DNA from: an uncultured Lachnospiraceae bacterium
GTDB lineage: Bacteria; Bacillota; Clostridia; Lachnospirales; Lachnospiraceae
Assembly: GCA_948688495.1 (NCBI GenBank)
Contig: CAPQSW010000014.1
Span: 1-64,000, forward strand
Length of the DNA stretch: 64,000 bases
Reading direction: 5' to 3'
The notes under the pieces were generated by a model that did no database searches, was not told where the DNA came from, and worked only from the letters and a program-made list of their open reading frames with translations. Made by a program: the position numbers and the translations under genes. Positions within the stretch are counted from its first letter, which is position 1. Each line of letters begins with the position of its first letter. This document shows, piece after piece, positions 19,380-27,450 of the stretch.

Positions 19380-21095
19380 ATGAAAAAAAGAGTGTGGAAT
19401 AAAATTGTCCTTTTGCTTAGCATGATCCTGCTTCTTTCCTGGAGCAGCGAGGCAGTATGGGCAGAAGAATCCCTTTCAAAAATCAGCGGGGTGGAAGAAA
19501 CCCTACAGGAAGAAAATGGCGGAACAGAGGCCCCCGGTCCTGGAGAGGGTGGAGAAGAACCTGTGCCGGAAGAACATTCCCTGACTAAGACAGAGCGTAA
19601 AGAAGCGACCTGTGCACAGGAGGGCAATATAGAATATTTTACCTGTGAGACTTGTGGCAAAATCTTTCTGGATGAGGAAGGGACGAAAGAAGTTACCGAT
19701 AAGGCAGAACTTGTGATTCCAAGGCTTACCGCCCATACGTGGGATGATGGAAGCATTGCCCAGAAAGCGACCTGTGTGAAGGATGGGACTCTTACCTATA
19801 CCTGCAGTATCTGTAAGGCCCAGAAGACAGAGAGTATTTCCAGGACAGGGCATAAATTTAAGGATAAGATTACCCGGGCAACCGTAAAGAAGCAGGGGAA
19901 AATTGTAAACTGCTGCACAGTCTGCGGCAAAGTCAGGAAGCGGACAGCCATTTTGCGGATAAAGAAAGTAACGCTTTCCAGGAATGTTTATACCTATAAC
20001 GGAAAGAAGCATGCCCCGAAGGTGAAGGTTGTGGATACCAAGGGCAGGAAAATCAGTTCCAAATACTATACGGTGAAAAAAACGAAAGTGAAAAATGTCG
20101 GGACCCATACGGTAAAAATTACATTTAAGGGCAGATATAAGGGGACTGTGACAAGAAAGTTTAAGATTAACCCGAAAGCCGTATCCGGCATTCAGCTAAC
20201 CGCCGGTAAGAGGGAGTTTACAGTCAGTTACAAAAAGCAGTCTAAGCAGTGCAGCGGCTATCAGCTGCAGTATGCAAATAATCCGCAGTTTTCCGGGGCT
20301 GTGAAGTTTACGATGAAGCGTGGAATTTCAACGAAGACAATTGGCGGACTGGAGAATAATACTGCTTATTATGTAAGGATGCGGGCGTATAAAAAAGTAA
20401 GGGAAAATGGTAAAGTCCGAACATATTACTCGGAATGGTCAGGGATAAAGACGGTTACGACTGAGGATGTCAAGCTTATCTGTATTGATGCCGGGCATCA
20501 GAGGAGAGGCGACAGCTCGTTAGAGCCAATCGGGCCAGGGGCTTTATCACAGAAACCGAAAGTGGCAAGCGGCACAAGCGGCGTGGCAACCCAAAAGCCG
20601 GAGTATCAGCTTACTTTGGAGGTTGCATTAAAGCTTCAGCAGGAGCTTACACGGCGCGGCTACGATATTCTGATGGTACGGACAACGCATGATGTCAATA
20701 TCAGCAACAGCGCACGGGCAGCAATGGCAAACAATGCCCAGGTAGATGCATTTATCCGCATCCATGCAAATGGTGCGGCAAGTTCCAGTGCAAACGGAGC
20801 AATCACAATCTGCCAGACCCCCGCCAATGTCTACTGCGGTGCACTCTATGGCCAGTGCAGAAGGCTTTCGGAACAGATTCTCTCGCATTTTGTAGCCGCC
20901 TGCGGCTGTAAAAATGGCGGTATCTGGGAGACAGATACCATGAGCGGCATTAACTGGTGCAGTGTTCCGGTTACTATCCTTGAGATGGGGTATATGACAA
21001 ATCCGGCAGAAGACAGGCTGATGTCGGATCCTGCGTATCAGGACAGGATGGTGCAAGGGATTGCGAATGGGCTTGACGCATACTTTGCCCCATAA
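19380..21095 (+). CDS. Secreted N-acetylmuramoyl-L-alanine amidase (Amidase_3) with Cys repeats and FN3 domain
   Basis: 571 residues, beginning with a Sec signal peptide (about 1-28, ending near VWA). Residues about 60-190 hold Cys repeats of the form ATC...Y(F)TC..C (TYTCSICKAQKTE). Residues about 190-270 are basic and beta-rich. Residues about 270-360 are a fibronectin type III domain (YYVRMRAYKKV, YSEWSGIKTV). The C-terminal 200 residues are a zinc amidase of the Amidase_3 family: DAGH, a Glu in PEYQLTLEVA, RIHANG and TILEMGYMTNP supply the metal ligands and catalytic Glu. It cleaves the MurNAc-L-Ala bond of peptidoglycan outside the cell. The Cys-repeat plus FN3 layout recurs in the GH59-like protein at 47261. 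Confidence 0.92.
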   Translation: MKKRVWNKIVLLLSMILLLSWSSEAVWAEESLSKISGVEETLQEENGGTEAPGPGEGGEEPVPEEHSLTKTERKEATCAQEGNIEYFTCETCGKIFLDEEGTKEVTDKAELVIPRLTAHTWDDGSIAQKATCVKDGTLTYTCSICKAQKTESISRTGHKFKDKITRATVKKQGKIVNCCTVCGKVRKRTAILRIKKVTLSRNVYTYNGKKHAPKVKVVDTKGRKISSKYYTVKKTKVKNVGTHTVKITFKGRYKGTVTRKFKINPKAVSGIQLTAGKREFTVSYKKQSKQCSGYQLQYANNPQFSGAVKFTMKRGISTKTIGGLENNTAYYVRMRAYKKVRENGKVRTYYSEWSGIKTVTTEDVKLICIDAGHQRRGDSSLEPIGPGALSQKPKVASGTSGVATQKPEYQLTLEVALKLQQELTRRGYDILMVRTTHDVNISNSARAAMANNAQVDAFIRIHANGAASSSANGAITICQTPANVYCGALYGQCRRLSEQILSHFVAACGCKNGGIWETDTMSGINWCSVPVTILEMGYMTNPAEDRLMSDPAYQDRMVQGIANGLDAYFAP

Positions 21096-21143
21096 ATATT
21101 ATGCGCGGTATGCGAGAATAAATGGTTGTCTTGCAGACCGCGC

Positions 21144-21177
21144 GCACAAAGAATCCCGTAGTTGGGATTCTTTGTGC
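21144..21177. terminator. Perfect 14-bp inverted repeat
   Basis: GCACAAAGAATCCC and its exact complement flank a 6-base loop (GTAGTT) between the convergent amidase gene and the small genes at 21203-21819. Neither side has a T-run, so an intrinsic terminator is likely but not typical. Confidence 0.55.
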
Positions 21178-21202
21178 ATAGTAAGTATGCTGTCTCTTTG
21201 GC

Positions 21203-21487
21203 TTACCTTCTCATACCCTTCATCATCTGCATCATCATATCTACTTTTTGTCTTTCCTGAGGCGGAAGATTTTGTTTTAGGACTTCAATGATGAGGTCCC
21301 GTTCCCCGGAGGAGAAAGCCATGCCTTCCTTACTGGCCTGCTCAGAAGCATTCTTTAAGGAAGCTGCCATGTCTTTGGGCGATGAGGCAGCAGGTGAGGT
21401 GCTTTGTGCTAGTTTCATTAAAAGCTCCAGTTTCTCAGGAGAAATATTTTGAAGCTGCGGGTTGTTCAATAAATCCTGTGGGTCCAT
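21203..21487 (-). CDS. Small conserved-looking protein, unknown function
   Basis: 94 residues, hydrophilic, Met-rich and helical. It starts MDPQDLLNNPQLQNISPEKL, has a middle segment FSSGERDLIIEVLKQNLPP, and ends MMMQMMKGMRR. No signal peptide, membrane segment or recognised domain. GAAAGGAATC-like sequence precedes the start. It lies 17 bp downstream of the equally unknown gene at 21505, on the same strand, so the two form an operon. The segments resemble a short helical adaptor. I do not recognise the family. Confidence 0.7.
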   Translation of the reverse strand: MDPQDLLNNPQLQNISPEKLELLMKLAQSTSPAASSPKDMAASLKNASEQASKEGMAFSSGERDLIIEVLKQNLPPQERQKVDMMMQMMKGMRR

Positions 21488-21504
21488 ATGATTCCTTTCT
21501 TTTT

Positions 21505-21819
21505 TTAAGTAAATAATGTCTCATAGGTGGAAAACATCTGGAAAAAGTTCATGATATTATCCACCATCTCTTTTTCTGTGTCCGTACAATAATCACGTAT
21601 GGCATTCAGCATTTGAAAAGGACCGATTTCTTCGCGTTCTTCTTCGGAACACATACGGAGGTTATTTCCAGGTGTGTTAAAGAGTGCAACGGTACGTTGC
21701 AATTCCATAAATTTTACCATCATTGCCATCATGCTCTGCCTGGAATTATCCAGGTAAGGCAGGGCGGCTTTTATCATTTCCAAATGCCGGTCCTGAATGA
21801 GCGAGTCAATGGATTCCAT
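21505..21819 (-). CDS. Small helical protein, unknown function
   Basis: 104 residues beginning MESIDSLIQDRHLEMIKAAL. It is predicted to be almost entirely helical and rich in Met and Phe (MMAMMVKFMELQ, DNIMNFFQMF). No cysteine pairs, signal peptide or membrane helix. AAAAGGGG precedes the ATG. It is the first gene of a two-gene minus-strand operon with 21203. The neighbours are a small plus-strand gene at 21920 and a Cys-rich protein at 22171, and the intergenic DNA carries CATATGATA motifs that could be sporulation promoters. Function unknown. Confidence 0.7.
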   Translation of the reverse strand: MESIDSLIQDRHLEMIKAALPYLDNSRQSMMAMMVKFMELQRTVALFNTPGNNLRMCSEEEREEIGPFQMLNAIRDYCTDTEKEMVDNIMNFFQMFSTYETLFT

Positions 21820-21919
21820 TGTAATCCCCTTTTTGTTTTAGTCTATGTTCAGGGGCCAAAGATTATGACAAAGCATATGATATAAAGTAGTTATTGTATA
21901 TTTTAAACAGGAGGTAAAA

Positions 21920-22078
21920 ATGGGAAAATTAATAATAGATGGCAACAGTGTATATGAAATTGATGAAGACTGCGTACAAAGGAAAGGGGAATGGGAGAGA
22001 CAGAAAAATAATGACAGGAGAGAAAATGACAGCCAGGGAGCTATAAAAGACCGACGCATAAGAACCCAATATCCGTGA
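21920..22078 (+). CDS. Small 52-residue protein, unknown function
   Basis: ATG 21920 follows AGGAGGT at an ideal distance. The product begins MGKLIIDGNSVYEIDEDCVQ and ends in a run of charged residues (WERQKNNDRRENDSQG). It is soluble, with one Cys. It is flanked by an intrinsic terminator at 22099-22136. The strong ribosome site, its own upstream AT-rich region and the terminator argue for a real short gene. No function can be assigned. Confidence 0.6.
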   Translation: MGKLIIDGNSVYEIDEDCVQRKGEWERQKNNDRRENDSQGAIKDRRIRTQYP

Positions 22079-22098
22079 TAAGAATCTTTAACACCAAC

Positions 22099-22136
22099 AA
22101 AAAACCGGAGCCGGCATAAGCCAGCCCCGGTTTTTC
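22099..22136. terminator. Bidirectional terminator
   Basis: AAAACCGGAGCCGGC pairs with GCCAGCCCCGGTTTTT across a short loop, with an A-run before and T-run after. It separates the 52-residue gene from the convergent Cys-rich gene. Confidence 0.8.
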
Positions 22137-22170
22137 ATATCACAGGAAAACGTAAGGAGTTTACCTGATA

Positions 22171-22404
22171 TTAGCAGAAGGAATTACCACAGCCATTGCC
22201 GCCCCATCCGCCACAGCAGAAGAGCAATAAGATAATCCACAGGCAGCTGTTGTTGCCACAGCCATCATTGCCTCCGAAGAATCCGCCGCCATTGCATCCG
22301 CCACAGCAGCAAAGCAGGATAATGAGCCAGATAATGGAACCGCATCCTCCATTGTTGTTTCCTTCGCATCCACATCCACAGTTTGTAGCAGCTAAATCAC
22401 TCAT
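22171..22404 (-). CDS. Gly/Cys-rich small protein (chorion-class high-cysteine type)
   Basis: The start at 22404 (MSDLAATNCGCGCEG) is chosen because GGAGG lies eight bases upstream; a longer start overlaps that site. The 77-residue product alternates Cys/Gly/Asn-rich segments (CGCGCEGNNNGGCG, CCCGGCNGGGFFGG) with two short hydrophobic stretches (IIWLIILL and LWIILLLF). Proteins of this kind in Lachnospiraceae are commonly annotated as chorion-class high-cysteine HCB protein 13; the role is unknown, with surface or spore coat structure a guess. On the minus strand CATATGATA (22436-22444) lies upstream, matching the sigma-K -10 consensus CATANNNTA. Confidence 0.75.
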   Translation of the reverse strand: MSDLAATNCGCGCEGNNNGGCGSIIWLIILLCCCGGCNGGGFFGGNDGCGNNSCLWIILLLFCCGGWGGNGCGNSFC

Positions 22405-22485
22405 ATCTAAATCCTCCATAAATTTGATTACAATGTATCATATGTAACCAGCTTGTACGTGTTTCTCTATGACTTGAAAAAAATT

Positions 22486-22514
22486 TTGTAAAATTGTCTG
22501 CTGTCTGTTATAAT
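22486..22514 (+). promoter_or_regulatory. Promoter of the V-ATPase operon
   Basis: TTGTAA (22486-22491), 17 bp, then a perfect TATAAT (22509-22514), about 47 bp before the first gene at 22561. No terminator was seen between here and 31786. Confidence 0.75.
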
Positions 22515-22560
22515 GTGAATTAAGTGATGTTGATGCAATTTGTGTGAAAGGAGGCGGGTT

Positions 22561-23610
22561 ATGGATACAATCGTATTTGTGGACAATGACAGCAAGTGGA
22601 TTGCCAACTATAAACGGATGCTGACACCACTTCGAAAAGAACTGAACTGTGTGTACTTTCACCAGCCAGAGGAGGCTATGGAGTTTATGTCGACGCATCC
22701 GACGGAGGTGTTGGTCAGTGAACTGGATATGCCGGTAATGTCCGGAAGGGAACTTTTTGAAATGGTAGATCTTTTGTCTCCCGCAACGGTGAAGGTAGGC
22801 ATAACCCAGGTACGGGATGTGGCAGATACACTGGCTATTCTCAATCAGATCAAGATACACAAGTTGATTTTGAAGCCATTTTTTGTGGCGGAGGAGCTTA
22901 TTGTTCCAATTCGTGCTGCAGTGGAGCATTACAAAGAGAATTTAAAGAAAGAACAAGTGATAAAGAGGGTAGAGGAGAAGCTGCAGGAACTGAATCAGGA
23001 AACGGAACAGCTTATGGGGAAAATGGAGGAGAAGAAGCAGGGATATGACAGAATCCTCAACGCAATGCTTGGCATGGCGGAAGTAGATTTAAGCCTTCCG
23101 GTGGCAGACTTTGATGTGGAGAAGAAAGAGGCTGTCAAGGCGTTTTGCGCAGAGCTTTTGCGGGAGTTCTTTCAGTATTACATGTACGAAAAGAAAAATC
23201 TCATCTTCCATTTGAATTACTTGAAAAACAAATTCCATCATCCAAGAAGCTCCTGTGAGTTTCATATTCAGAATAAAGTCAGAGAGGAAATTCCGGTAAC
23301 AGTTATGAATCGGATTGCATATGTGATGTTTCTGGCGGGTTTTTTATGCGAGACGTGTCAGGAGAAGTATCACATAGAGAATATACTTGAGGCAGAGGCG
23401 GACGGATATGTGTTGGTTCTCAAGTATGACTGGGAGCCAGGAGCAAAGGGCATTACACGGGATTTAGAGGCACACAAACTGATGCAGCGTATGATCAGGG
23501 AGCTTATGCGCACCTTGTCAGACCGTATGGCTGAGGGGGCTGGAGAGCCAGATTATGTGGCAAGACTGTATTTTAGGAAGGAGGGGGCTGGCGTTGAATC
23601 AGGTCATTAA
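22561..23610 (+). CDS. Receiver-like domain protein heading the V-ATPase operon
   Basis: ATG 22561 follows AAAGGAGGCGGG. The product is 349 residues. Residues 1-120 have the receiver fold markers: VDND acidic pocket (D8, D10), T82 (GITQVRD) and K105 (LILKPFF). At the phospho-acceptor position the sequence is VSELDMPVMSG, putting Glu54 where Asp is expected, a possible phosphomimic. Residues about 130-175 are a coiled coil. The remaining 170 residues are an unrecognised helical domain. The gene overlaps the next V-ATPase gene by 17 bp and shares its promoter, so a regulatory or assembly role for the ATPase is inferred. It has no partner kinase here. Confidence 0.75.
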   Translation: MDTIVFVDNDSKWIANYKRMLTPLRKELNCVYFHQPEEAMEFMSTHPTEVLVSELDMPVMSGRELFEMVDLLSPATVKVGITQVRDVADTLAILNQIKIHKLILKPFFVAEELIVPIRAAVEHYKENLKKEQVIKRVEEKLQELNQETEQLMGKMEEKKQGYDRILNAMLGMAEVDLSLPVADFDVEKKEAVKAFCAELLREFFQYYMYEKKNLIFHLNYLKNKFHHPRSSCEFHIQNKVREEIPVTVMNRIAYVMFLAGFLCETCQEKYHIENILEAEADGYVLVLKYDWEPGAKGITRDLEAHKLMQRMIRELMRTLSDRMAEGAGEPDYVARLYFRKEGAGVESGH

Positions 23611-23905
23611 AGAATTATATGACATAGAGGCCCAGGCGGGTGAAATCATGGAGAATGTCAATCTTTCCCGCCAGAGGATACAGGAACAGAAGAAAGCTCA
23701 GATGGAAGAAATCAGCATAGGGGTGGAGGCAGAGCTGGAAGGAAGAATGACCATCCTAAAGGAACAGCTGGAAGAACAGGCGAGGGAAGAAATACAGCAG
23801 TTGATAGAAAACAGCAGGCAGCAGATAGAGCAAATTAATGAGACATATGGAGATAACCTGCATGCCTATGCACAAGAGATTGTAAGGAAGATAACAGAGG
23901 TGTAG
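23594..23905 (+). CDS. V-type ATPase peripheral stalk subunit (G/H-like)
   Basis: The TTG at 23594 is the likely start: AAGGAGGGGG lies just upstream inside the previous gene, and no ATG fits. The product is 103 residues, starting MNQVIKELYDIEAQAGE, and nearly all coiled coil with Glu/Gln-rich heptads (LKEQLEEQAREEIQQLIENS). This suits the small peripheral stalk subunit that pairs with subunit E (NtpF in Enterococcus naming). Position at the start of the ATPase gene run supports this. Sequence alone is low-complexity, so the family call leans on context. Confidence 0.8.
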   Translation: MNQVIKELYDIEAQAGEIMENVNLSRQRIQEQKKAQMEEISIGVEAELEGRMTILKEQLEEQAREEIQQLIENSRQQIEQINETYGDNLHAYAQEIVRKITEV

Positions 23906-23908
23906 CAT

Positions 23909-24745
23909 ATGGCAGAAAGATTGCTTCCGTACAGCGGGCTGGTGACAAAGGCAAGGGCAATGAAAGGAAGGCTTCTAAAGAAAGATGACTTTGAACGGAT
24001 TACGGAATTTCAGACAGTACAGGAGACCATCTCGTTTCTGCGGGAACAGGAGAGCTATGGCAGGATTTATGGCGAGCATGAGGAGATACAGCACAGAGGG
24101 CAGGTGGAAGAATTAATTCATGATTCCATCCGTGAAGATTACCGCAAGCTGTACCGTTTTGCCAATGACAGCCAGCGCAGGGTTATGGACCTGTATCTGG
24201 AGCAGATGCAGTTTCAGGAAACAACTTCTTGGGCAGCCGTCTCCTATTTTGTCCGGGTCTGGAAAGAAATTGGAGATTCCAAGGACAAGCAGATGAAAAA
24301 AGTCCTTAAGGAAATCTTCGGTACACAGATTGACTGGCTGAATATTATGTGGATTTACCGTGCAAGACATTTTTTCCATCAGAAACCGGATGCGATCAGG
24401 AAAATGATAATTCCAGTTTCTTATAAGCTTAAGAAGGAAGAATGCGGGAGGCTTTTAGCGGCAGAGCAGATGGAGGAGTTTTTGCAGATTTTGGAGAATA
24501 CCGTCTATTACAAGGGAAAGGATGCTTTGGTGAAGATTCAGGATGAGGTTTCCTACCATTATGTAATGAGGAGGATGTATCAAAGAATTTGCCGGAAATA
24601 TCCATTTTCTATGGCCCCTGTTCTTTTCTATTTCTACGAGAAAGAACAGGAAATCGAGCATTTGACAACAGCGTTGGAAGGAATACGATACCAGCTTCCG
24701 CGTGAAGCTGTCCGTGAAATGATTTTATTACATGAACCGGTTTGA
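23909..24745 (+). CDS. ntpC: V-type ATPase subunit C (AC39-like)
   Basis: 278 residues, all helical, somewhat shorter than many family members (about 330). The opening LLPYSGLVTKARAMKGRLL is typical of the AC39/NtpC family, with later FLREQESYGRIYG and a central WLNIMWIYRARHFFHQKP resembling the family repeat. It caps the membrane rotor ring and couples the central stalk to it. It starts three bases after the preceding stop and is followed by a 42-bp gap to ntpI. Confidence 0.88.
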   Translation: MAERLLPYSGLVTKARAMKGRLLKKDDFERITEFQTVQETISFLREQESYGRIYGEHEEIQHRGQVEELIHDSIREDYRKLYRFANDSQRRVMDLYLEQMQFQETTSWAAVSYFVRVWKEIGDSKDKQMKKVLKEIFGTQIDWLNIMWIYRARHFFHQKPDAIRKMIIPVSYKLKKEECGRLLAAEQMEEFLQILENTVYYKGKDALVKIQDEVSYHYVMRRMYQRICRKYPFSMAPVLFYFYEKEQEIEHLTTALEGIRYQLPREAVREMILLHEPV

Positions 24746-24787
24746 TGATAGAACATTAATATTACATAGAGAAACGGAGGAGTTGCT

Positions 24788-26683
24788 TTGGTTGAAAAGA
24801 TGAAGCTGCTGCATATTACCGGTCCCAAGGGAGATATTGACAGGGTAGTGAAGCTTTACCTGAACAAGTATGACATCCACTTTGAGAATGCAATGCAGAG
24901 CCTTGGAAATCTGAAAAATGTCCGTCCATTTGTGGAAACCAATCTCTATAAGGAGACAATGCAGCGGGGAGAAGAATTAAAAGAGTATATGGAAGGACAG
25001 GCAGAAGAAACCATTGAGATGCGGGCGGCGCAGGCGCGAATCATTGTAGATGAGGTCTATGAACAGATCAAGGATGTGCGCAGCAGGCAGGAAGAATGGA
25101 AGGAGAAGACTCTGGAGATTAAAACGTGGATGGAGGAAATTGCCCCATTTATCGGCTTGGATTTTGAGCTCTGCAAGCTCAAGGATTTCAGGTTTATCGA
25201 CTACCAGTTTGGAAGGATTAAGGTGGAAGATTACCATAAGCTTGAGCATTACATTTATAAGAATCCATATACGCTGTTTTATGAGTGCAACAATGACAGT
25301 GAATATGTGTGGGGCGTGTATTTTGTGCCACATAAGTATTTGATGGAAGTCAAAGCCGTATATGCTTCTTTTCATTTTGAAGATATCGAGGTGTCGGACA
25401 AGTTTGAAAAAATGCCCAGGGAAATCTTTGATGAAGCAAGGAAGGCGTTAGAAACATGCGAGCAGGAGCTTGCGCGGTTACAGATTGAGGCAGCAGAGAT
25501 AGTCATGGGCAGAAAACAGGACATTTTGTCTGCATGTGAGAGCTTAGAGAGTTATTGCAGGAATTTTGACATCCGAAAATATGCGGCCTGTGCTCAGGCG
25601 AATGACGAGAGCGGGGAGTATTATATCCTTTACGGCTGGATGGCAAGTAAAGATGCGGAAAGGCTGGAGGCTGAGATTGCACAGGATGATAAGATCATCT
25701 GGGAGGAAGAAGAAGGCAATTCGGCCATCAATCCACCGACAAAGCTTAGGAATCCCAAAATCCTGAAGCCTTTTGAAATGTTTGTAGAAATGTATGGACT
25801 GCCGGCTTACAATGAGATGGACCCCACGCTTTTCATAGCATTAACCTATACGCTGATGTTCGGAATTATGTTTGGGGATGTAGGGCAGGGCGCCTGTCTT
25901 CTGATTGGAGGAATTTTGCTGTATAAGTTTAAGAAGCTGCGCCTGGCAGGGATTGTAGGCGTTGCCGGAATCTGGTCTGTGGTCTTCGGATTTCTGTATG
26001 GCAGTTTCTTTGGATTTGAGGAGATATTGCCTGCAGTGTGGATGAAACCAATGGATAATATTATGACAACGCTGATGCTGGCGATTGGATTTGGAGCGGT
26101 GTTAATCCTTATTGCCATGATACTCAATGTTATCAATGCCATAAGGGCGAAGGAGTATGGGAGGCTTTTGTTCCACCAGAGCGGGGTGGCAGGACTTATC
26201 TGTTATGGATTTGTAGTGTTGTGCGCGCTGCTCTTTGTCACGGGGAACGGGATTCCGGCAACGATTATTATTGGCATTGCGGTTGGCGTGCCGCTCATTG
26301 CAATTCTGTTGAAAGAGCCCTTAAGCCGTCTGATTGAGCGCAAGAGCCGGATTTTTCCTGAGGGCAGTAAGGTAATGTTTTTTGTGGAGGCGCTGGTGGA
26401 AGGGTTTGACGTGGTGCTCAGCTATGCTACAAACACCATTTCCTTCGTGCGTGTAGGGGCTTTTGCATTGAGCCATGCGGGTATGATGGGTGTTGTGATG
26501 ACCCTTGCAGGACTGGAAAAGGGCAGTCCGAACTGGATCATTATCGTGTTAGGCAATCTTCTGGTGGCGGGGCTTGAGGGCCTGATTGTAGGAATCCAGG
26601 TGCTTCGTCTGGAGTACTACGAAATGTTCAGCCGTTTTTACTCAGGGAGTGGGAAACCCTTTATCTCATATAGAAAAGATTAG
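24788..26683 (+). CDS. ntpI: V-type ATPase membrane subunit I (a subunit)
   Basis: The start is probably TTG 24788, with GGAGG seven bases upstream; ATG 24800 is too far from it. 631 residues. The N-terminal half (about 1-330) is a cytoplasmic coiled-coil arm. The C-terminal half has about seven or eight membrane helices, starting with LTYTLMFGIMFGDVGQGACL, a family signature. The helix with SFVRVGAFALSHAGM contains the conserved Arg expected to face the rotor Glu during ion transfer. It forms the two ion half-channels of the V0 sector. Confidence 0.95.
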   Translation: MVEKMKLLHITGPKGDIDRVVKLYLNKYDIHFENAMQSLGNLKNVRPFVETNLYKETMQRGEELKEYMEGQAEETIEMRAAQARIIVDEVYEQIKDVRSRQEEWKEKTLEIKTWMEEIAPFIGLDFELCKLKDFRFIDYQFGRIKVEDYHKLEHYIYKNPYTLFYECNNDSEYVWGVYFVPHKYLMEVKAVYASFHFEDIEVSDKFEKMPREIFDEARKALETCEQELARLQIEAAEIVMGRKQDILSACESLESYCRNFDIRKYAACAQANDESGEYYILYGWMASKDAERLEAEIAQDDKIIWEEEEGNSAINPPTKLRNPKILKPFEMFVEMYGLPAYNEMDPTLFIALTYTLMFGIMFGDVGQGACLLIGGILLYKFKKLRLAGIVGVAGIWSVVFGFLYGSFFGFEEILPAVWMKPMDNIMTTLMLAIGFGAVLILIAMILNVINAIRAKEYGRLLFHQSGVAGLICYGFVVLCALLFVTGNGIPATIIIGIAVGVPLIAILLKEPLSRLIERKSRIFPEGSKVMFFVEALVEGFDVVLSYATNTISFVRVGAFALSHAGMMGVVMTLAGLEKGSPNWIIIVLGNLLVAGLEGLIVGIQVLRLEYYEMFSRFYSGSGKPFISYRKD

Positions 26684-26694
26684 GAGGATACGTT

Positions 26695-27111
26695 ATGATA
26701 ACAAAAATAATAGTAACAGTGATTTTACTTTGCAGCATGATTATTCCAGTCGGGGGTTTTTTACTTAGCAAACGAAAAGAAGGAGGATTTAAGGCAGCCC
26801 TGGCATGTAACATTTTTTTCTTTTTTGGGACGCTTCTTATTGCGGATGTCCTGATGTTTGGGGATGTGCAGGCAGCGGGGGAAGCGGCGCAGGCAGCCTC
26901 CAGTGCAGACAGCTGGCGTTATATTGCAGCAGCCCTGTCCACAGGCATGTCCTGTATCGGTGCGGGAATTGCAGTGGCAAGTGCAGCAAGCGCGGCCCTT
27001 GGAGCTTTGAGTGAGGATTCTTCCATTATGGGTAAGGCATTGATTTTTGTTGCGCTGGCAGAGTCCATTGCGTTATATGGACTTTTGATTTCATTTTCCA
27101 TTCTTGGATAA
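26695..27111 (+). CDS. ntpK: V-type ATPase rotor ring subunit K (proteolipid c)
   Basis: 138 residues with four hydrophobic helices (about 4-24, 33-54, 75-105, 112-137). The second hairpin has the small-residue packing motif (GMSCIGAGIAVASAASAA) and the ion-binding Glu123 in VALAESIALYGL, with Ser124 and Tyr128 at the spacing seen in Na+-binding c subunits. The Gln expected on the partner helix appears replaced by Val. The first hairpin lacks both the Gly motif and a carboxylate, so one ion site per subunit is expected. Coupling ion (Na+ or H+) is undetermined. Confidence 0.92.
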   Translation: MITKIIVTVILLCSMIIPVGGFLLSKRKEGGFKAALACNIFFFFGTLLIADVLMFGDVQAAGEAAQAASSADSWRYIAAALSTGMSCIGAGIAVASAASAALGALSEDSSIMGKALIFVALAESIALYGLLISFSILG

Positions 27112-27125
27112 TAAGGAGTATACCT

Positions 27126-27434
27126 ATGAAAATGTATCTGATCAGTGATAACAGGGACACTTATACCGGAATGCGCCTTGCAGGGATAGAAGGTGTGATT
27201 GTCCATGAGCGTCAGGAGTTAAAAGAGGCATTGGAGACTGTATTTCAGGATAAGGAAATCGGAATTGTACTCCTGACAGAAAAATTCGGCAGGGAGTTTC
27301 CGGATCTTATTGATGATGTAAAGCTGAATCGGCGCCTGCCCCTTTTGATTGAGATTCCTGACCGTCATGGAACGGGGAGGAATGAGAATTTTATCACAGA
27401 TTACGTCAGTGAAGCCATCGGCCTGAAATTGTAG
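27126..27434 (+). CDS. V-type ATPase subunit F (central stalk)
   Basis: 102 residues with a small alpha/beta fold typical of subunit F (NtpG in Enterococcus). It begins MKMYLISDNRDTYTGMRLAG, which matches the family opening where DxDTVxGFRLAG is common, and continues IGIVLLTEKFGREF. It binds subunit D in the central rotor. Ribosome site AAGGAG, 15-bp gap from ntpK. Confidence 0.92.
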   Translation: MKMYLISDNRDTYTGMRLAGIEGVIVHERQELKEALETVFQDKEIGIVLLTEKFGREFPDLIDDVKLNRRLPLLIEIPDRHGTGRNENFITDYVSEAIGLKL

Positions 27435-27450
27435 GCGGAAGGGAGAAGAT

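Noticed and set aside
22161..22379. Alternative minus-strand frame over the Cys-rich gene (Ala-rich 72 aa)
   Set aside because: Shadow frame; the 22171-22404 frame has the ribosome site and a recognisable composition.
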